Assembly (NCBI GenBank): GCA_934234035.1
Contig: CAKQHH010000005.1
Location: 1 to 64,000, forward strand
Length of the DNA stretch: 64,000 bases
Source: an uncultured Clostridia bacterium
Lineage (GTDB): Bacteria; Bacillota; Clostridia; Peptostreptococcales; Anaerovoracaceae
Reading direction: 5' to 3'
Positions 32,970 to 42,578 of the stretch are shown here, piece after piece (the stretch's first letter is position 1; every line of letters begins with the position of its first letter). The notes beneath the pieces were generated by a model, which made no database searches, had not been told where the DNA came from, and was given only the letters and a program-made list of their open reading frames with translations. The position numbers were made by a program, and so were the translations under genes.

Positions 32970-33605
32970 TTACTTATCCTGACCTTTGATTGCCGGTCTG
33001 ATTCTTACGACTCCGCCCTTCTTTCCAGGAACAGCGCCCTTAACCAGCATGAGGTTGCGGTCAGCAATAACTTTAACCAGAACTACGTTCTGTACGGTGA
33101 TCTTATCTCTTCCCATTCTTCCCGGAGCCTTGTTGCCCTTGAATACTCTGGACGGATAAGTTCCGGCTGCCAGTGCGCCGGCCAGTCTCTTATGCTTGGA
33201 ACCGTGGCTCATCGGACCTCTGTGATGTCCGTGTCTCTTGATGTTACCCTGAGTTCCCTTACCTTTGGAAATGCCAGTGATGTCAATCTTCATTCCCTCT
33301 TCGAAATCAGCTACTGTGATTTCCTGACCCAGCTCATAAGTCTCGCCGTCTTCGATTTTGAACTCAGCGAGGTGCTTCTTTGGAGCAACGCCGGCCTTCT
33401 CGTAATGTCCGGTCATCGGCTTGTTCACTCTGTGAGCTTTCTGGTCTTCGTAACCAACCTGTACCGCATTGTATCCATCAGTCTCAACAGTCTTGATCTG
33501 TGTTACGACTTCAGGTCCCGCCTCAACAACGGTTACCGGTACAACTTGGCCGTCTTCGGTGAAAATCTGTGTCATTCCGATTTTCTTTCCAAGCAGTGTC
33601 TTCAT
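32970..33605 (-). CDS. rplC: Ribosomal protein uL3
   Basis: Assembly-initiating protein, 211 residues (KTLLGKKIGMTQIFTEDGQ, then GTQGNIKRHGHHRGPMSHGS). Confidence 0.98.
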   Translation of the reverse strand: MKTLLGKKIGMTQIFTEDGQVVPVTVVEAGPEVVTQIKTVETDGYNAVQVGYEDQKAHRVNKPMTGHYEKAGVAPKKHLAEFKIEDGETYELGQEITVADFEEGMKIDITGISKGKGTQGNIKRHGHHRGPMSHGSKHKRLAGALAAGTYPSRVFKGNKAPGRMGRDKITVQNVVLVKVIADRNLMLVKGAVPGKKGGVVRIRPAIKGQDK

Positions 33606-33683
33606 ATTTCTCCTCCTACTTTCTTACAGCGGATCACTCTGGTTTGGCCGGATTGCCCTCTCATGTGATCTTCCTAATCTAGC

Positions 33684-33995
33684 TTAGAGCTTGATCTCAA
33701 TATCAACGCCTGCAGGCATGTCCAGCTTAGCGAGCGCATCAGTCGTCTTAGTGGTTGCGTTCGTGATGTCGATCAGTCTCTTGTGAGTTCTCTGCTCGAA
33801 CTGCTCTCTGCTGTCCTTATACTTGTGGACCGCTCTGATGATGGTTACCACTTCCTTCTGTGTTGGCAGCGGAATTGGTCCCGATACAACAGCGCCTGTT
33901 CTCTGTGCGGTCTCTACGATCTTCGCAGCGGACTTGTCCAGCAGTGCGTGATCGTACGCCTTCAGTCTGATTCTGATTTTCTGTAATTCACTCAT
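33684..33995 (-). CDS. rpsJ: Ribosomal protein uS10
   Basis: 30S head protein that also pairs with NusB in antitermination, 103 residues from the ATG at 33995 after AGGAGGATCTACA. An open frame to 34190 runs in phase through the leader, but begins with TTG, lacks a site and does not resemble any S10 extension, so it is not used. First gene of the superoperon. Confidence 0.98.
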   Translation of the reverse strand: MSELQKIRIRLKAYDHALLDKSAAKIVETAQRTGAVVSGPIPLPTQKEVVTIIRAVHKYKDSREQFEQRTHKRLIDITNATTKTTDALAKLDMPAGVDIEIKL

Positions 33996-34217
33996 TGTAG
34001 ATCCTCCTATAATTTGTACTGTTTTCGCTATGCTTGTACAGGACTTCACTTCATTCGCCCCGGGCTTTCGTTTTGCTCCTACACTCTTTCGAGCGTTTCC
34101 CAAATGAATGCTCAAAACAAAAGTAGCGAACCCCTTCGCCCCCGTCTCGCGAGGACAATTCTCGGCAGAAATTACCTGATAGCTCAGCAACTTCCTGCTT
34201 CATCGCCTTAAACAAGC
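33996..34217 (-). promoter_or_regulatory. Long 5' leader of the S10 operon
   Basis: About 220 bases separate the predicted transcription start from rpsJ. Short complementary segments occur (for example TTCATT with AATGAA across an 80-base domain), but I could not settle one fold and see no terminator with a U-run. It is a candidate for ribosomal-protein feedback control. Confidence 0.5.
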
Positions 34218-34223
34218 TCTATT

Positions 34224-34252
34224 AGTATAACGGATATCATCCTATAACGCAA
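34224..34252 (-). promoter_or_regulatory. S10 operon promoter
   Basis: TTGCGT (34252-34247), 17 bases, TATACT (34229-34224) on the minus strand, with A/T-rich sequence upstream that could act as an UP element. Confidence 0.75.
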
Positions 34253-34455
34253 GCTTTTTTTATAAATTTTTTTCGGATTTTTTCAACTTTTTTCTGAGCA
34301 TTACCCTTTGTTTTCAAGCCTTACACGGCGGCACCGTTGTACACTGTCTCTGGAGTTTCCCGATTGTTTTGTACCTGCGCTTCACCGACTTCTATTTTTT
34401 CGTTTTTGCTTACAAAATCAAAGTTTTTTCTTTTATTTTCTCCATAATTCTCCAT
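34253..34455. other. A/T-rich spacer, no gene seen
   Basis: This spacer between the S10 promoter and the hinT terminator is rich in T-tracts on the plus strand (A-tracts in the direction of S10 transcription). No ORF with a ribosome binding site and no RNA fold was recognised. Confidence 0.5.
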
Positions 34456-34491
34456 AAAAAAAGGGAACCGCAGCCCCTGCTTGCGGTTCCC
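34456..34491 (-). terminator. Terminator of the kinase-mtaB-hinT operon
   Basis: A 10-bp stem GGGAACCGCA / TGCGGTTCCC with a 9-base loop is followed by seven Ts on the minus strand, 33 bases past hinT. Confidence 0.92.
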
Positions 34492-34524
34492 TCGCCTCGG
34501 TCAACGCGTCCGAATTGTCCCGGT

Positions 34525-34866
34525 TTAGCCCGGTGGCCAGGTCATTTTTCTTTTTCCCAGAAGATGGATGTGCAGATGTTTTACCGTCTGCTGACCGTCT
34601 TCGCCCGTGTTGATTACCACACGGTACCCGTTCTCCAGACCTTCTGAAGCGGCGATTTCGTGAATCTTCACCATCATGTAGCCCATCAGATCCCGATAGC
34701 TCTCATCCAACTCGTCCAGGGATGCGATGTGTTCCTTCGGAACCATCAGCACGTGAACCGGAGCCTGCGGGTCCGCATCCCGGAAGCACGCGATGCGGTC
34801 GTCTTCATAGACCATATCGGTTGGGATCTCGCCGTTCGCCAGTGAACAGAAAATGCAGTCACTCAT
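34525..34866 (-). CDS. hinT: HIT-family purine nucleoside phosphoramidase HinT
   Basis: Small hydrolase of 113 residues that cleaves AMP-N bonds, including lysyl-AMP type adducts. The HIT motif HLHIHLL (residues 97-103) is complete, and the N-terminus carries CIFC, a frequent zinc pair in this family. It follows mtaB by three bases, so it is co-translated with it. Confidence 0.94.
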   Translation of the reverse strand: MSDCIFCSLANGEIPTDMVYEDDRIACFRDADPQAPVHVLMVPKEHIASLDELDESYRDLMGYMMVKIHEIAASEGLENGYRVVINTGEDGQQTVKHLHIHLLGKRKMTWPPG

Positions 34867-34869
34867 GAT

Positions 34870-36243
34870 TTACCTCCTTTTCCCGGTTATCTCAGCCAGA
34901 CAGCCGTCCTCGTATAGCTCTATCAGCCGGACGGATACGAAACCGCCGGCATCCAGGGTTTCCTCTTCATCCGGAATATAGACTTTAATATAGTTCCCGG
35001 TGTATCCGGTGGCCATGCCATCCTCGTGACGCTCCACCAGCACCCGGTCTTCCCGGTTCAGGTTCCGGCGGAAGAACTCTTTGGAGATCTCATCCGCCTG
35101 CTGCTCCAGGGCGCCGGCCCGTCGGCTCTTCACGCGTCCCGAAATCATGTCTTTGAAGCCCGCCGCCTTGGTGCCTTTCCGAGCGGAATAGCGGAAGGCG
35201 TGGACCTTGCCGAAATTGCTTTTGCGAACCGCATCCAACGTGTCCTCAAAGTCCGCCTCGGTTTCCCCCGGAAATCCCACGATGATGTCCGTGGTAATGC
35301 CAAAATAAGGATCGAAATCCCGCAGCGACCGTACAATCTTGAAATAATCCTCCCGGTCGTAATGGCGGTTCATGGATTCCAGAATGGCATCGCTGCCGCT
35401 CTGAAGGGACAGATGCAGGTGATGGCACAGCTTGTCGTACTGCACGATGCGTTCGATGTGTTCGATGTCCACCACTGTCGGCTCCAGGGAGCTGAGGCGA
35501 ATCCGAAAATCCCCCTCCATGGCATCCAGGCGCCGAATCACCGCTTCCAGCCCATTCAGGCCTTCCTCCCCCGGCTCTCTTTGGAAATCGAATTCCGGTT
35601 CCGCGCCGTACAGGGCGGTGTTGATGCCCGTGAGCACCAGTTCCCGGAATCCCTTGTTCAGGAGCATTTGGGCCTCCTCCAGCACTTCTTCCAGCGGGCG
35701 GCTCCGAACCACGCCCCGGGCATACGGAATAAGGCAGTAGGAACAGAAACGGTTGCACCCCTCCTGAATCTTGATATACGCCCGGCTCATTTCCGACTCG
35801 CTGGCGGTGACGATGCCCATATCCTCGTATCCCCGAAGGTCGCGGTATGCCAGTACTTCCTTCCGCTTCTGCGGCACATCCTCCTCGCTGTCCTCCCGCG
35901 CCTGAAGGAGTTCGTATACCCGGTCCGGAATCTCGGATTTCAGGTTATTGCCCATAATCAGATCCACGTCCGGCATGGCCTCCAGCTCCTCCGAGGAAAC
36001 CTGGGCATAGCAGCCGGTAACCACCATCAAGGCGTGGGGATTCTTTTTCTTCATGCGACGGATAAATTGCCGGGACTTCCGATCCGCGATGCTGGTGACC
36101 GAACAGGTATTCACCAGATACACGTCCGCAATCTCGGTCTCCGGGACAATCTCCGCTCCTCTTTTTGCAAAAGCCTCCATCAGGGCTTCGCTTTCGTATT
36201 GATTTACTTTGCACCCAAGGGTATGGAATGCGATCTTTATCAT
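34870..36243 (-). CDS. mtaB: tRNA (t6A37) methylthiotransferase MtaB
   Basis: Radical-SAM enzyme of 457 residues that converts t6A to ms2t6A at position 37 of tRNAs reading ANN codons. It has the N-terminal UPF0004 domain with cluster Cys (FHTLGCKVNQYESE and two further Cys), radical-SAM motif CNRFCSYC near residue 157, and a C-terminal TRAM-like RNA-binding part. The MtaB rather than MiaB assignment rests on the GCKVNQYE motif. Confidence 0.92.
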   Translation of the reverse strand: MIKIAFHTLGCKVNQYESEALMEAFAKRGAEIVPETEIADVYLVNTCSVTSIADRKSRQFIRRMKKKNPHALMVVTGCYAQVSSEELEAMPDVDLIMGNNLKSEIPDRVYELLQAREDSEEDVPQKRKEVLAYRDLRGYEDMGIVTASESEMSRAYIKIQEGCNRFCSYCLIPYARGVVRSRPLEEVLEEAQMLLNKGFRELVLTGINTALYGAEPEFDFQREPGEEGLNGLEAVIRRLDAMEGDFRIRLSSLEPTVVDIEHIERIVQYDKLCHHLHLSLQSGSDAILESMNRHYDREDYFKIVRSLRDFDPYFGITTDIIVGFPGETEADFEDTLDAVRKSNFGKVHAFRYSARKGTKAAGFKDMISGRVKSRRAGALEQQADEISKEFFRRNLNREDRVLVERHEDGMATGYTGNYIKVYIPDEEETLDAGGFVSVRLIELYEDGCLAEITGKRR

Positions 36244-36256
36244 TCTGTTACTCCAT

Positions 36257-37945
36257 CTAATCCGTGTAAATACTGCCGCCGATGAACTCCCTCAGAATGG
36301 AGTCGCCGGCGATAATGCTCTCATCGTCCAGACTGTCCACGTAACGGAACAGCCGCAGAAGCCGCTGGGCCTCCGCATATTCTTCTTCCTCCTGCCGAAC
36401 TTCCTTCAGTAGCGGAACCGCATACTTCTTCAGCGCCGCCATCTCGTAGATGTGCACCGTATTGAAGAACACGTCCGCCTCGTTGCTCAGCGGGAAGATG
36501 TTTTTATTCTCTCCCTCCCGTACCTTCGGCCAGAGACGCAAAGTCATGGCGGCGGTATGGGCCCGGTTTCGGTTATCCCGAACAATTCGCCGAATCACCC
36601 GAGTATCCGTTGTTGGAATCCGGTTGTGGGAATCCAGGTTAATCTGGGTCAGCGGGCTGATGTAAATTCGGAATTTGGACTCCTCCGGCAGCTGCCGGGT
36701 CAGCAGGTGGTTGAAGGCGTGAATTCCCTCAATAACAATCACTCCGTTCCAATCCAACCGGGTCTTCCGCTTTCCGAACTCCTTATGTCCCGTCTTGAAG
36801 TTAAACACCGGCATATCCACTTCCTGTCCCTCCAGAAGTTCCTTCATCTGGCGATTAAACAGAGGCAGATCCAGGGCATCGATGTTCTCGTAATTTTTCT
36901 GGCCATCCGCATCCAGCGGCGTGTCCTCCCGTTCCACAAAATAATCGTCCGTTCCGATGTACAGCGGTTTCAGACCGTTCACCATCAGCTGAATGATCAG
37001 CCGATGGGCAAACGTGGTCTTTCCGGAAGAAGACGGCCCCAGAATCAGCACCACCTTCTTCTCCTCCTTGGAAATCCGATCCGCAATCTCCACGATTTTC
37101 TTGTCATGCAGCGCCTCGCTCAACTTAATCAGCGTCCGATACTCCCCGGACTCAATCCGATCGTTGATATCCGCCTGATACTGCACCCCCAGCAGATGAT
37201 TCCACTGGCGCTGCTCCTTCAGGGCATTGTACACCCGATATTCATCCACGTAATCCGGAATTACCCCCGGGTTCTGTGCCGACGGATGCCGAAGCAAAAG
37301 CCCCTCCCGATACTTCATCAGCTCAAATTTGGATACATACCCGGTGGACGGCACCATGTAGTTGTAGAAAAAGTCGCTGTATCCCTCCAGCGTATAGATC
37401 CGTACCGTCTCATCTACCTTCACCCGCTGCAGGCTCCGATACTTCTCCGTCAGGCCGGTCTCCTTCAGAATCTCCATGGCTTCTTTTCGCCGAAACATCT
37501 TCACCTCAATGGGATGATTCTCCTGCACCATTTTCTTCATATAAAAATAAGTTCGCGCCACGTCATCTTCCGACATGTCCACCACCTGAATTTCGCCGTC
37601 TTCGCCGCGGCGCATCACCTGCAGGAACAGACCGTCATTCAGGGACGTCATCACCTCTACGTGCACGTTCCCCAGAATCTGCCGCACCGAACAGATAAAC
37701 AGCAGAATCAAGCTGTTCTGAAAAATCAGATAGGCCTGCTTGTTCCGGATGTCCAACAGCTGCACGGTATCGTTTTCATGAATCGGCGTGGTCAGCGGCT
37801 TCACCTCGTGGTTGACGATGGCCGCCACCACCGGCCACGGCGTCTCTTCCCGATAGTGCTCCGCCAATTCTTCCGCCGTCATCTCATCGAATATTTCGAT
37901 GGCTGTATATGGGATGTTCTTTCCCAAACTGAATTGAATATTCAT
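36257..37945 (-). CDS. Nucleoside (uridine) kinase with N-terminal ThrRS-like region
   Basis: Predicted nucleoside kinase of 562 residues. The C-terminal half is a uridine kinase/phosphoribulokinase domain: P-loop LILGPSSSGKTTFAHR near residue 295, then TDDYFVERED and VIVIEGIHAFN. The first 280 residues contain a TGS-like start and an HxxxH-like segment (FFYNYMVPSTG region) of the type seen in the second additional domain of threonyl-tRNA synthetase. It has its own extended -10 promoter, so it heads the kinase-mtaB-hinT operon. The true substrate of this fused family is not established. Confidence 0.88.
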   Translation of the reverse strand: MNIQFSLGKNIPYTAIEIFDEMTAEELAEHYREETPWPVVAAIVNHEVKPLTTPIHENDTVQLLDIRNKQAYLIFQNSLILLFICSVRQILGNVHVEVMTSLNDGLFLQVMRRGEDGEIQVVDMSEDDVARTYFYMKKMVQENHPIEVKMFRRKEAMEILKETGLTEKYRSLQRVKVDETVRIYTLEGYSDFFYNYMVPSTGYVSKFELMKYREGLLLRHPSAQNPGVIPDYVDEYRVYNALKEQRQWNHLLGVQYQADINDRIESGEYRTLIKLSEALHDKKIVEIADRISKEEKKVVLILGPSSSGKTTFAHRLIIQLMVNGLKPLYIGTDDYFVEREDTPLDADGQKNYENIDALDLPLFNRQMKELLEGQEVDMPVFNFKTGHKEFGKRKTRLDWNGVIVIEGIHAFNHLLTRQLPEESKFRIYISPLTQINLDSHNRIPTTDTRVIRRIVRDNRNRAHTAAMTLRLWPKVREGENKNIFPLSNEADVFFNTVHIYEMAALKKYAVPLLKEVRQEEEEYAEAQRLLRLFRYVDSLDDESIIAGDSILREFIGGSIYTD

Positions 37946-37974
37946 GGTAAATCTCCTGATAAAAAGATGAATTC

Positions 37975-37983
37975 ATTATATCA
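37975..37983 (-). promoter_or_regulatory. Extended -10 of the nucleoside kinase operon
   Basis: TATAAT (37980-37975) is preceded by TGA, an extended -10 element. No recognisable -35 is at 17 bases. It lies about 30 bases before the kinase ATG. Confidence 0.6.
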
Positions 37984-38029
37984 TGTTTTCCGGGCGGTTC
38001 GGGGTGTTTTCGTGAGAATTCCCAACAAC

Positions 38030-38056
38030 AAAAAGGATGCCGCAAAGGGCATCCTT
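38030..38056 (-). terminator. Terminator after tuf
   Basis: A 9-bp stem AAGGATGCC / GGCATCCTT with a 6-base loop is followed by TTTTTGTTG on the minus strand, 31 bases past tuf. It separates the str operon from the nucleoside kinase operon. Confidence 0.9.
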
Positions 38057-38086
38057 TCTATAGCTTTATTAAAGCGGTATCTGAAA

Positions 38087-39280
38087 TTACTCGATGATCT
38101 CAGTTACAACGCCGGAACCTACGGTTCTGCCGCCTTCTCTGATAGCGAATCTCAGTCCTTCTTCGATAGCAATCGGAGTGATCAGGGAGATATTCATTAC
38201 TACGTTATCTCCAGGCATGCACATCTCAGTACCTTCCGGCAGCTGCAGATCTCCGGTTACGTCAGTTGTTCTGAAATAGAACTGCGGTCTGTATCCGTTG
38301 AAGAACGGAGTGTGTCTTCCACCCTCTTCCTTCTTCAGTACGTATACCTGACCCTTGAACTTGGTGTGCGGGTGAATTGTGCCCGGCTTAGCCAGTACCT
38401 GTCCTCTTTCGATCTCGTCTCTCTGAACACCTCTCAGCAGAGCTCCGATGTTGTCTCCGGTTTCAGCCTCGTCCAGAGTCTTCTTGAACATCTCAACTCC
38501 GGTTACAACAACCTTTCTCTTCTCATCGCTCAGACCAACGATTTCTACTTCGTCGCCAACCTTCAGCATACCTCTCTCTACTCTTCCGGTAGCTACAGTA
38601 CCACGACCGGTGATGGAGAATACGTCCTCAACCGGCATGATGAACGGCTGGTCGTTTGCTCTCTGTGGTTCCGGAATGTAGCTGTCTACTGCTTCCATCA
38701 GCTCACAGATCTTGTCTCCCCACTCGCTGCTTGGATCTTCCAGAGCCTTCAGAGCGGATCCTCTGATGATCGGTGTGTCGTCGCCAGGGAATTCATACTC
38801 GTCCAGAAGTTCTCTTACTTCCATCTCAACCAGGTCGAGCAGCTCCTCGTCATCAACCATATCACACTTGTTCAGGAATACGATGATGTAAGGTACGCCT
38901 ACCTGTCTGGAGAGCAGGATGTGCTCTCTGGTCTGAGGCATCGGACCATCGGTTGCAGCTACTACCAGGATAGCACCATCCATCTGAGCAGCTCCGGTGA
39001 TCATGTTCTTTACGTAGTCGGCGTGTCCCGGGCAGTCTACGTGAGCGTAGTGTCTGTTCGGAGTCTCGTACTCTACGTGTGCGGAAGAGATCGTGATTCC
39101 TCTTGCCTTTTCTTCCGGCGCCTTATCGATTTCGTCGAATGCTACGTCAGCACCCAGACCGTATCTTGCGTGCAGTGTCTTTGTGATTGCTGCAGTCAGA
39201 GTGGTCTTACCGTGGTCAACGTGGCCAATTGTACCGATATTAATATGCGGTTTGGTTCTCTCATATTTCTGCTTAGCCAT
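38087..39280 (-). CDS. tuf: Elongation factor Tu
   Basis: Aminoacyl-tRNA carrier GTPase, 397 residues. G1 GHVDHGKTT near residue 19, G3 DCPGHADY, and G4 NKCD are all standard. Last gene of the str operon. Confidence 0.98.
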   Translation of the reverse strand: MAKQKYERTKPHINIGTIGHVDHGKTTLTAAITKTLHARYGLGADVAFDEIDKAPEEKARGITISSAHVEYETPNRHYAHVDCPGHADYVKNMITGAAQMDGAILVVAATDGPMPQTREHILLSRQVGVPYIIVFLNKCDMVDDEELLDLVEMEVRELLDEYEFPGDDTPIIRGSALKALEDPSSEWGDKICELMEAVDSYIPEPQRANDQPFIMPVEDVFSITGRGTVATGRVERGMLKVGDEVEIVGLSDEKRKVVVTGVEMFKKTLDEAETGDNIGALLRGVQRDEIERGQVLAKPGTIHPHTKFKGQVYVLKKEEGGRHTPFFNGYRPQFYFRTTDVTGDLQLPEGTEMCMPGDNVVMNISLITPIAIEEGLRFAIREGGRTVGSGVVTEIIE

Positions 39281-39317
39281 ATCTTTCCTCCTAATATGGT
39301 AAAAATAATTATTTATA

Positions 39318-41384
39318 CTACTTCGTTACCTTTTCCAGCAGGCTCTCCGGGAGCTTGTCGAAATGGTCGAACTGCATTACATAGGTACCTCTTCCCTGTG
39401 TCTTGGAACGCAGGTCGGTAGCGTAACCGAACATCTCGGACAGCGGAACGAATCCACGTACGATTGCGGCACCGCCTCTGATGTCAGATCCTTCGATTCT
39501 TCCTCTTCTGGAACTGATATCACCGATGATGTCACCCATGTTGTTCTCCGGAACGGTTACCTCAACCTTGAAGATCGGCTCCAGAAGAACCGGTGCTGCC
39601 TTCTTGCAGGCATCCTTGAATCCCATGGTTGCTGCAATCTTGAAGGCCATCTCGGAAGAGTCGACTTCGTGGTAAGAACCGTCATACAGCTCGATACCGA
39701 TGTCTACCATCTGATAGCCTGCAACCGGACCGGTTTCCATTGCGCTGACGAATCCTTCCTCGATCTTCGGGATGTATTCCTTCGGAATCGCACCACCCAC
39801 GATGGAGTTCTTGAATTCGAATCCGGAACCGGCTTCTCTCGGATACATCTTGAAACGAACGTGTCCGTACTGTCCGGAACCACCGGTCTGTTTCTTGTGC
39901 TTGTAATCCTCGTCCACTTCCTTGGTGATGGTCTCCTTGTAGGATACCTGAGGCTTACCAACGTTCGCTTCTACTTTGAACTCTCTCAGCAGTCTGTCGA
40001 CGATGATTTCCAGGTGAAGCTCACCCATGCCGGCGATGATGGTCTGACCGGTATCGGCGTTGGTGTAGGTCTTGAAGGTTGGGTCTTCTTCTGCCAGCTT
40101 TGCCAGAGCGATACCCATCTTTTCCTGACCTGCCTTGGTCTTCGGCTCAATTGCGATCTCGATTACCGGATCCGGGAATTCCATGGATTCCAGAATGATC
40201 GGATGATCCTCGTCGCACAGAGTGTCACCGGTGGTGGTCTGCTTCAGACCAACAGCGGCAGCCAGGTCACCGGAGTATACCATCTCGATTTCCTGTCTGT
40301 GGTTCGCATGCATCTGCATGATACGGCCGATTCTCTCCTTCTTGCCCTTGGTTGCGTTGTATACGTAGGAACCTGCCTTAAGCGTTCCGGAATATACACG
40401 GAAGAATGCCAGCTTACCAACAAACGGGTCAGCAACAATCTTGAATGCAAGTGCGGCAAACGGAGCCTTATCGCTGGAGTGTCTTTCATCTTCTTCTCCG
40501 GTATCCGGGTCAATACCCTTGATAGCCGGAATGTCCAGTGGGGATGGCATGTAATCTACAATACCGTCCAGCATCATCTGAACACCCTTGTTCTTGTATG
40601 CGGATCCGCAGAACATCGGGAACATCTCGCCCTTCAGTGTTTCCTTACGGATTGTGGTCTTGATCTCGTCGATGGTGATTTCTTCACCCTCAAGATACTT
40701 CATCATGAGTTCCTCGTCGCATTCTGCAACAGACTCAACCAGCTTATCGTGCCATACCTGAGCCTCTTCCAGCATGTCTTCCGGAATATCTACGATATCA
40801 AATTCAGTTCCAAGAACGTCCTTGTCATATACCTCTGCCTTCATGGTGATCAGGTCGATGATACCTACGAACTGGTTCTCTGCACCGATTGGCATCTGAA
40901 CCGGAACGGCATTCGCTCTTAATCTATCATGAATTGTGTCGAGAACGTGGAAGAAATCCGCACCCAGAACGTCCATCTTGTTAACGAAGATCATTCTCGG
41001 TACGTTGTACTTCTCAGCCTGTCTCCAAACTGTTTCTGACTGAGGCTCTACACCCTCTTTCGCACTGAGTACCATTACCGCACCGTCCAGTACACGAAGA
41101 GATCTCTCTACCTCAACGGTAAAGTCCACGTGTCCCGGGGTGTCGATAATATTGATACGAGTGTCTTTCCACTGAGCGGTAGTAGCCGCAGAGGTGATGG
41201 TAATACCACGTTCCTGCTCCTGGGCCATGTAGTCCATGGTAGCTGCACCGTCGTGTGTTTCACCGATCTTGTGCGTTTTTCCTGTGTAAAACAGAATACG
41301 TTCTGTTGTTGTGGTCTTACCGGCATCGATATGAGCCATGATACCAACGTTTCTTGTTTTCTCCAAAGAAAATTCTCTTGGCAT
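39318..41384 (-). CDS. fusA: Elongation factor G
   Basis: Translocation GTPase, 688 residues, with G1 [15 protein letters not shown]3 DTPGHVDF and G4 NKMD. Domains II to V are complete to the C-terminus. It is co-transcribed between rpsG and tuf. Confidence 0.98.
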   Translation of the reverse strand: MPREFSLEKTRNVGIMAHIDAGKTTTTERILFYTGKTHKIGETHDGAATMDYMAQEQERGITITSAATTAQWKDTRINIIDTPGHVDFTVEVERSLRVLDGAVMVLSAKEGVEPQSETVWRQAEKYNVPRMIFVNKMDVLGADFFHVLDTIHDRLRANAVPVQMPIGAENQFVGIIDLITMKAEVYDKDVLGTEFDIVDIPEDMLEEAQVWHDKLVESVAECDEELMMKYLEGEEITIDEIKTTIRKETLKGEMFPMFCGSAYKNKGVQMMLDGIVDYMPSPLDIPAIKGIDPDTGEEDERHSSDKAPFAALAFKIVADPFVGKLAFFRVYSGTLKAGSYVYNATKGKKERIGRIMQMHANHRQEIEMVYSGDLAAAVGLKQTTTGDTLCDEDHPIILESMEFPDPVIEIAIEPKTKAGQEKMGIALAKLAEEDPTFKTYTNADTGQTIIAGMGELHLEIIVDRLLREFKVEANVGKPQVSYKETITKEVDEDYKHKKQTGGSGQYGHVRFKMYPREAGSGFEFKNSIVGGAIPKEYIPKIEEGFVSAMETGPVAGYQMVDIGIELYDGSYHEVDSSEMAFKIAATMGFKDACKKAAPVLLEPIFKVEVTVPENNMGDIIGDISSRRGRIEGSDIRGGAAIVRGFVPLSEMFGYATDLRSKTQGRGTYVMQFDHFDKLPESLLEKVTK

Positions 41385-41432
41385 TCTATCTCCTCTCTAT
41401 AATACTCGTTTTCTCTTTCTGTCTTTTTCAGA

Positions 41433-41903
41433 TTACCATCTGAAGTGTGCAAACGCTTTGTTTGCCTCAGCCATCTTATGCGTATCTTCCTTCTTCTTTA
41501 CAGACGCACCTGTATTGTTGGACGCATCGATGAGCTCTTTTGCCAGTCTCTCTGCCATGGTCTTCTCGCCTCTGTTTCTTGTGTACAGGGTGAGCCAACG
41601 CAGAGCCAGAGTCTGACGTCTTTCCGGTCTTACTTCAATCGGAACCTGGTAGTTCGCACCACCGATTCTTCTTGCTTTAACTTCCAGTTTCGGCATGATG
41701 TTGTTCATTGCCTCTTCAAATACTTCCAGTGGTTCATTGCCGGTAGCTTCCTGAATCTGATTGAAAGCATCATATACGATGCTCTGAGCAACGCCCTTCT
41801 TACCGTCCAGCATGATGCTGTTGATGAGCTTTGCAACTACGACACTACCGTATACTGGATCTGGAAGTACATCTCTCTTTGGTGTGTTACCTTTTCTTGG
41901 CAC
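41433..41903 (-). CDS. rpsG: Ribosomal protein uS7
   Basis: Assembly-initiating 30S head protein, 156 residues. The start codon is GTG after AAGGAGGGAAGA. The C-terminal helix ends normally. The 100-base gap to rpsL contains two hairpins, and in E. coli the same gap is bound by S7. Confidence 0.97.
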   Translation of the reverse strand: MPRKGNTPKRDVLPDPVYGSVVVAKLINSIMLDGKKGVAQSIVYDAFNQIQEATGNEPLEVFEEAMNNIMPKLEVKARRIGGANYQVPIEVRPERRQTLALRWLTLYTRNRGEKTMAERLAKELIDASNNTGASVKKKEDTHKMAEANKAFAHFRW

Positions 41904-41949
41904 TTCTCTTCCCTCCTTGTTACCACGGGGTACTCGACCGAACTTCTAA

Positions 41950-41986
41950 CGCCGGCCGCGGCGCCTTAATATATTACAATATTAAG
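41950..41986 (-). promoter_or_regulatory. Structured rpsL-rpsG intercistronic RNA
   Basis: On the minus strand an AU-rich hairpin (CTTAATAT / ATATTAAG, 41965-41986) is followed by a GC-only hairpin (CGCCG / CGGCG, 41950-41963). In E. coli the S7 protein binds the S12-S7 gap for feedback control. This is the likely equivalent, although the sequence is different. Confidence 0.55.
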
Positions 41987-42003
41987 ACAATATCCCGAAT
42001 CAA

Positions 42004-42420
42004 CTACTTCTTCTTAGGTCTCTTTGCTCCGTACTTGGAACGCGCCTGACCACGGTCGGATACGCCAGCGGTATCCAGGGTACCTCTTACGATGTGATAT
42101 CTAACACCCGGGAGGTCCTTAACTCTTCCGCCTCTGATCAGAACAACGGAGTGCTCCTGCAGATTGTGGCCGATACCCGGAATGTAAGCGGTAACTTCGA
42201 TTCCGTTAGTCAAACGAACTCTTGCAACTTTTCTCAGAGCTGAATTTGGCTTCTTAGGAGTAACAGTCTTAACCGCTACGCACACGCCTCTCTTCTGTGG
42301 TGAGTTAACGTTGGTAAGACTCTTCTTCAGTGTGTTCATGTTCTTACCGAGCGCAGGTGCATTAGACTTCTTTACCGAGCTGGTTCTACCCTGACGAACT
42401 AATTGGTTAATAGTAGGCAT
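42004..42420 (-). CDS. rpsL: Ribosomal protein uS12
   Basis: Decoding-centre protein, 138 residues. The streptomycin-relevant [11 protein letters not shown] stretch has the wild-type residues. First gene of the str operon, with its own promoter 120 bases upstream. Confidence 0.98.
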   Translation of the reverse strand: MPTINQLVRQGRTSSVKKSNAPALGKNMNTLKKSLTNVNSPQKRGVCVAVKTVTPKKPNSALRKVARVRLTNGIEVTAYIPGIGHNLQEHSVVLIRGGRVKDLPGVRYHIVRGTLDTAGVSDRGQARSKYGAKRPKKK

Positions 42421-42488
42421 TATTGTCTCCTTTCCTCTAGAATTTATGCCACTGCAGCGATAGGCTGCAGCATTTATCGTAAATCAAA

Positions 42489-42520
42489 CTGAAAAGACCT
42501 GGTGCGCCAGGTCTTTTCAG
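42489..42520 (-). terminator. Perfect 14-bp hairpin in the rpoC-rpsL gap
   Basis: CTGAAAAGACCTGG pairs perfectly with CCAGGTCTTTTCAG around a 4-base loop. The stem carries its own T-tract, but no U-run follows. It lies after the rpsL promoter, so it ends rpoC transcripts and may also attenuate the str operon. Confidence 0.7.
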
Positions 42521-42538
42521 TGATAACGAACATTGATG

Positions 42539-42568
42539 ATTATATCAGCAATACTGATATTTTGTCAA
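42539..42568 (-). promoter_or_regulatory. str operon promoter upstream of rpsL
   Basis: TTGACA (42568-42563), 18 bases, TATAAT (42544-42539) on the minus strand, in the gap after rpoC. Both boxes match consensus. Confidence 0.88.
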
Positions 42569-42578
42569 TGCTAAATTA

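Noticed and set aside
33996..34190. In-frame 65-codon N-terminal extension of rpsJ
   Set aside because: Starts with TTG without a ribosome binding site, does not resemble S10, and a perfect AGGAGG site fits the ATG at 33995. It is untranslated leader.
36452..39421. Open frame of 989 codons on the plus strand
   Set aside because: Antisense to the nucleoside kinase, its promoter, tuf and part of fusA. It crosses terminators and has no protein-like composition.
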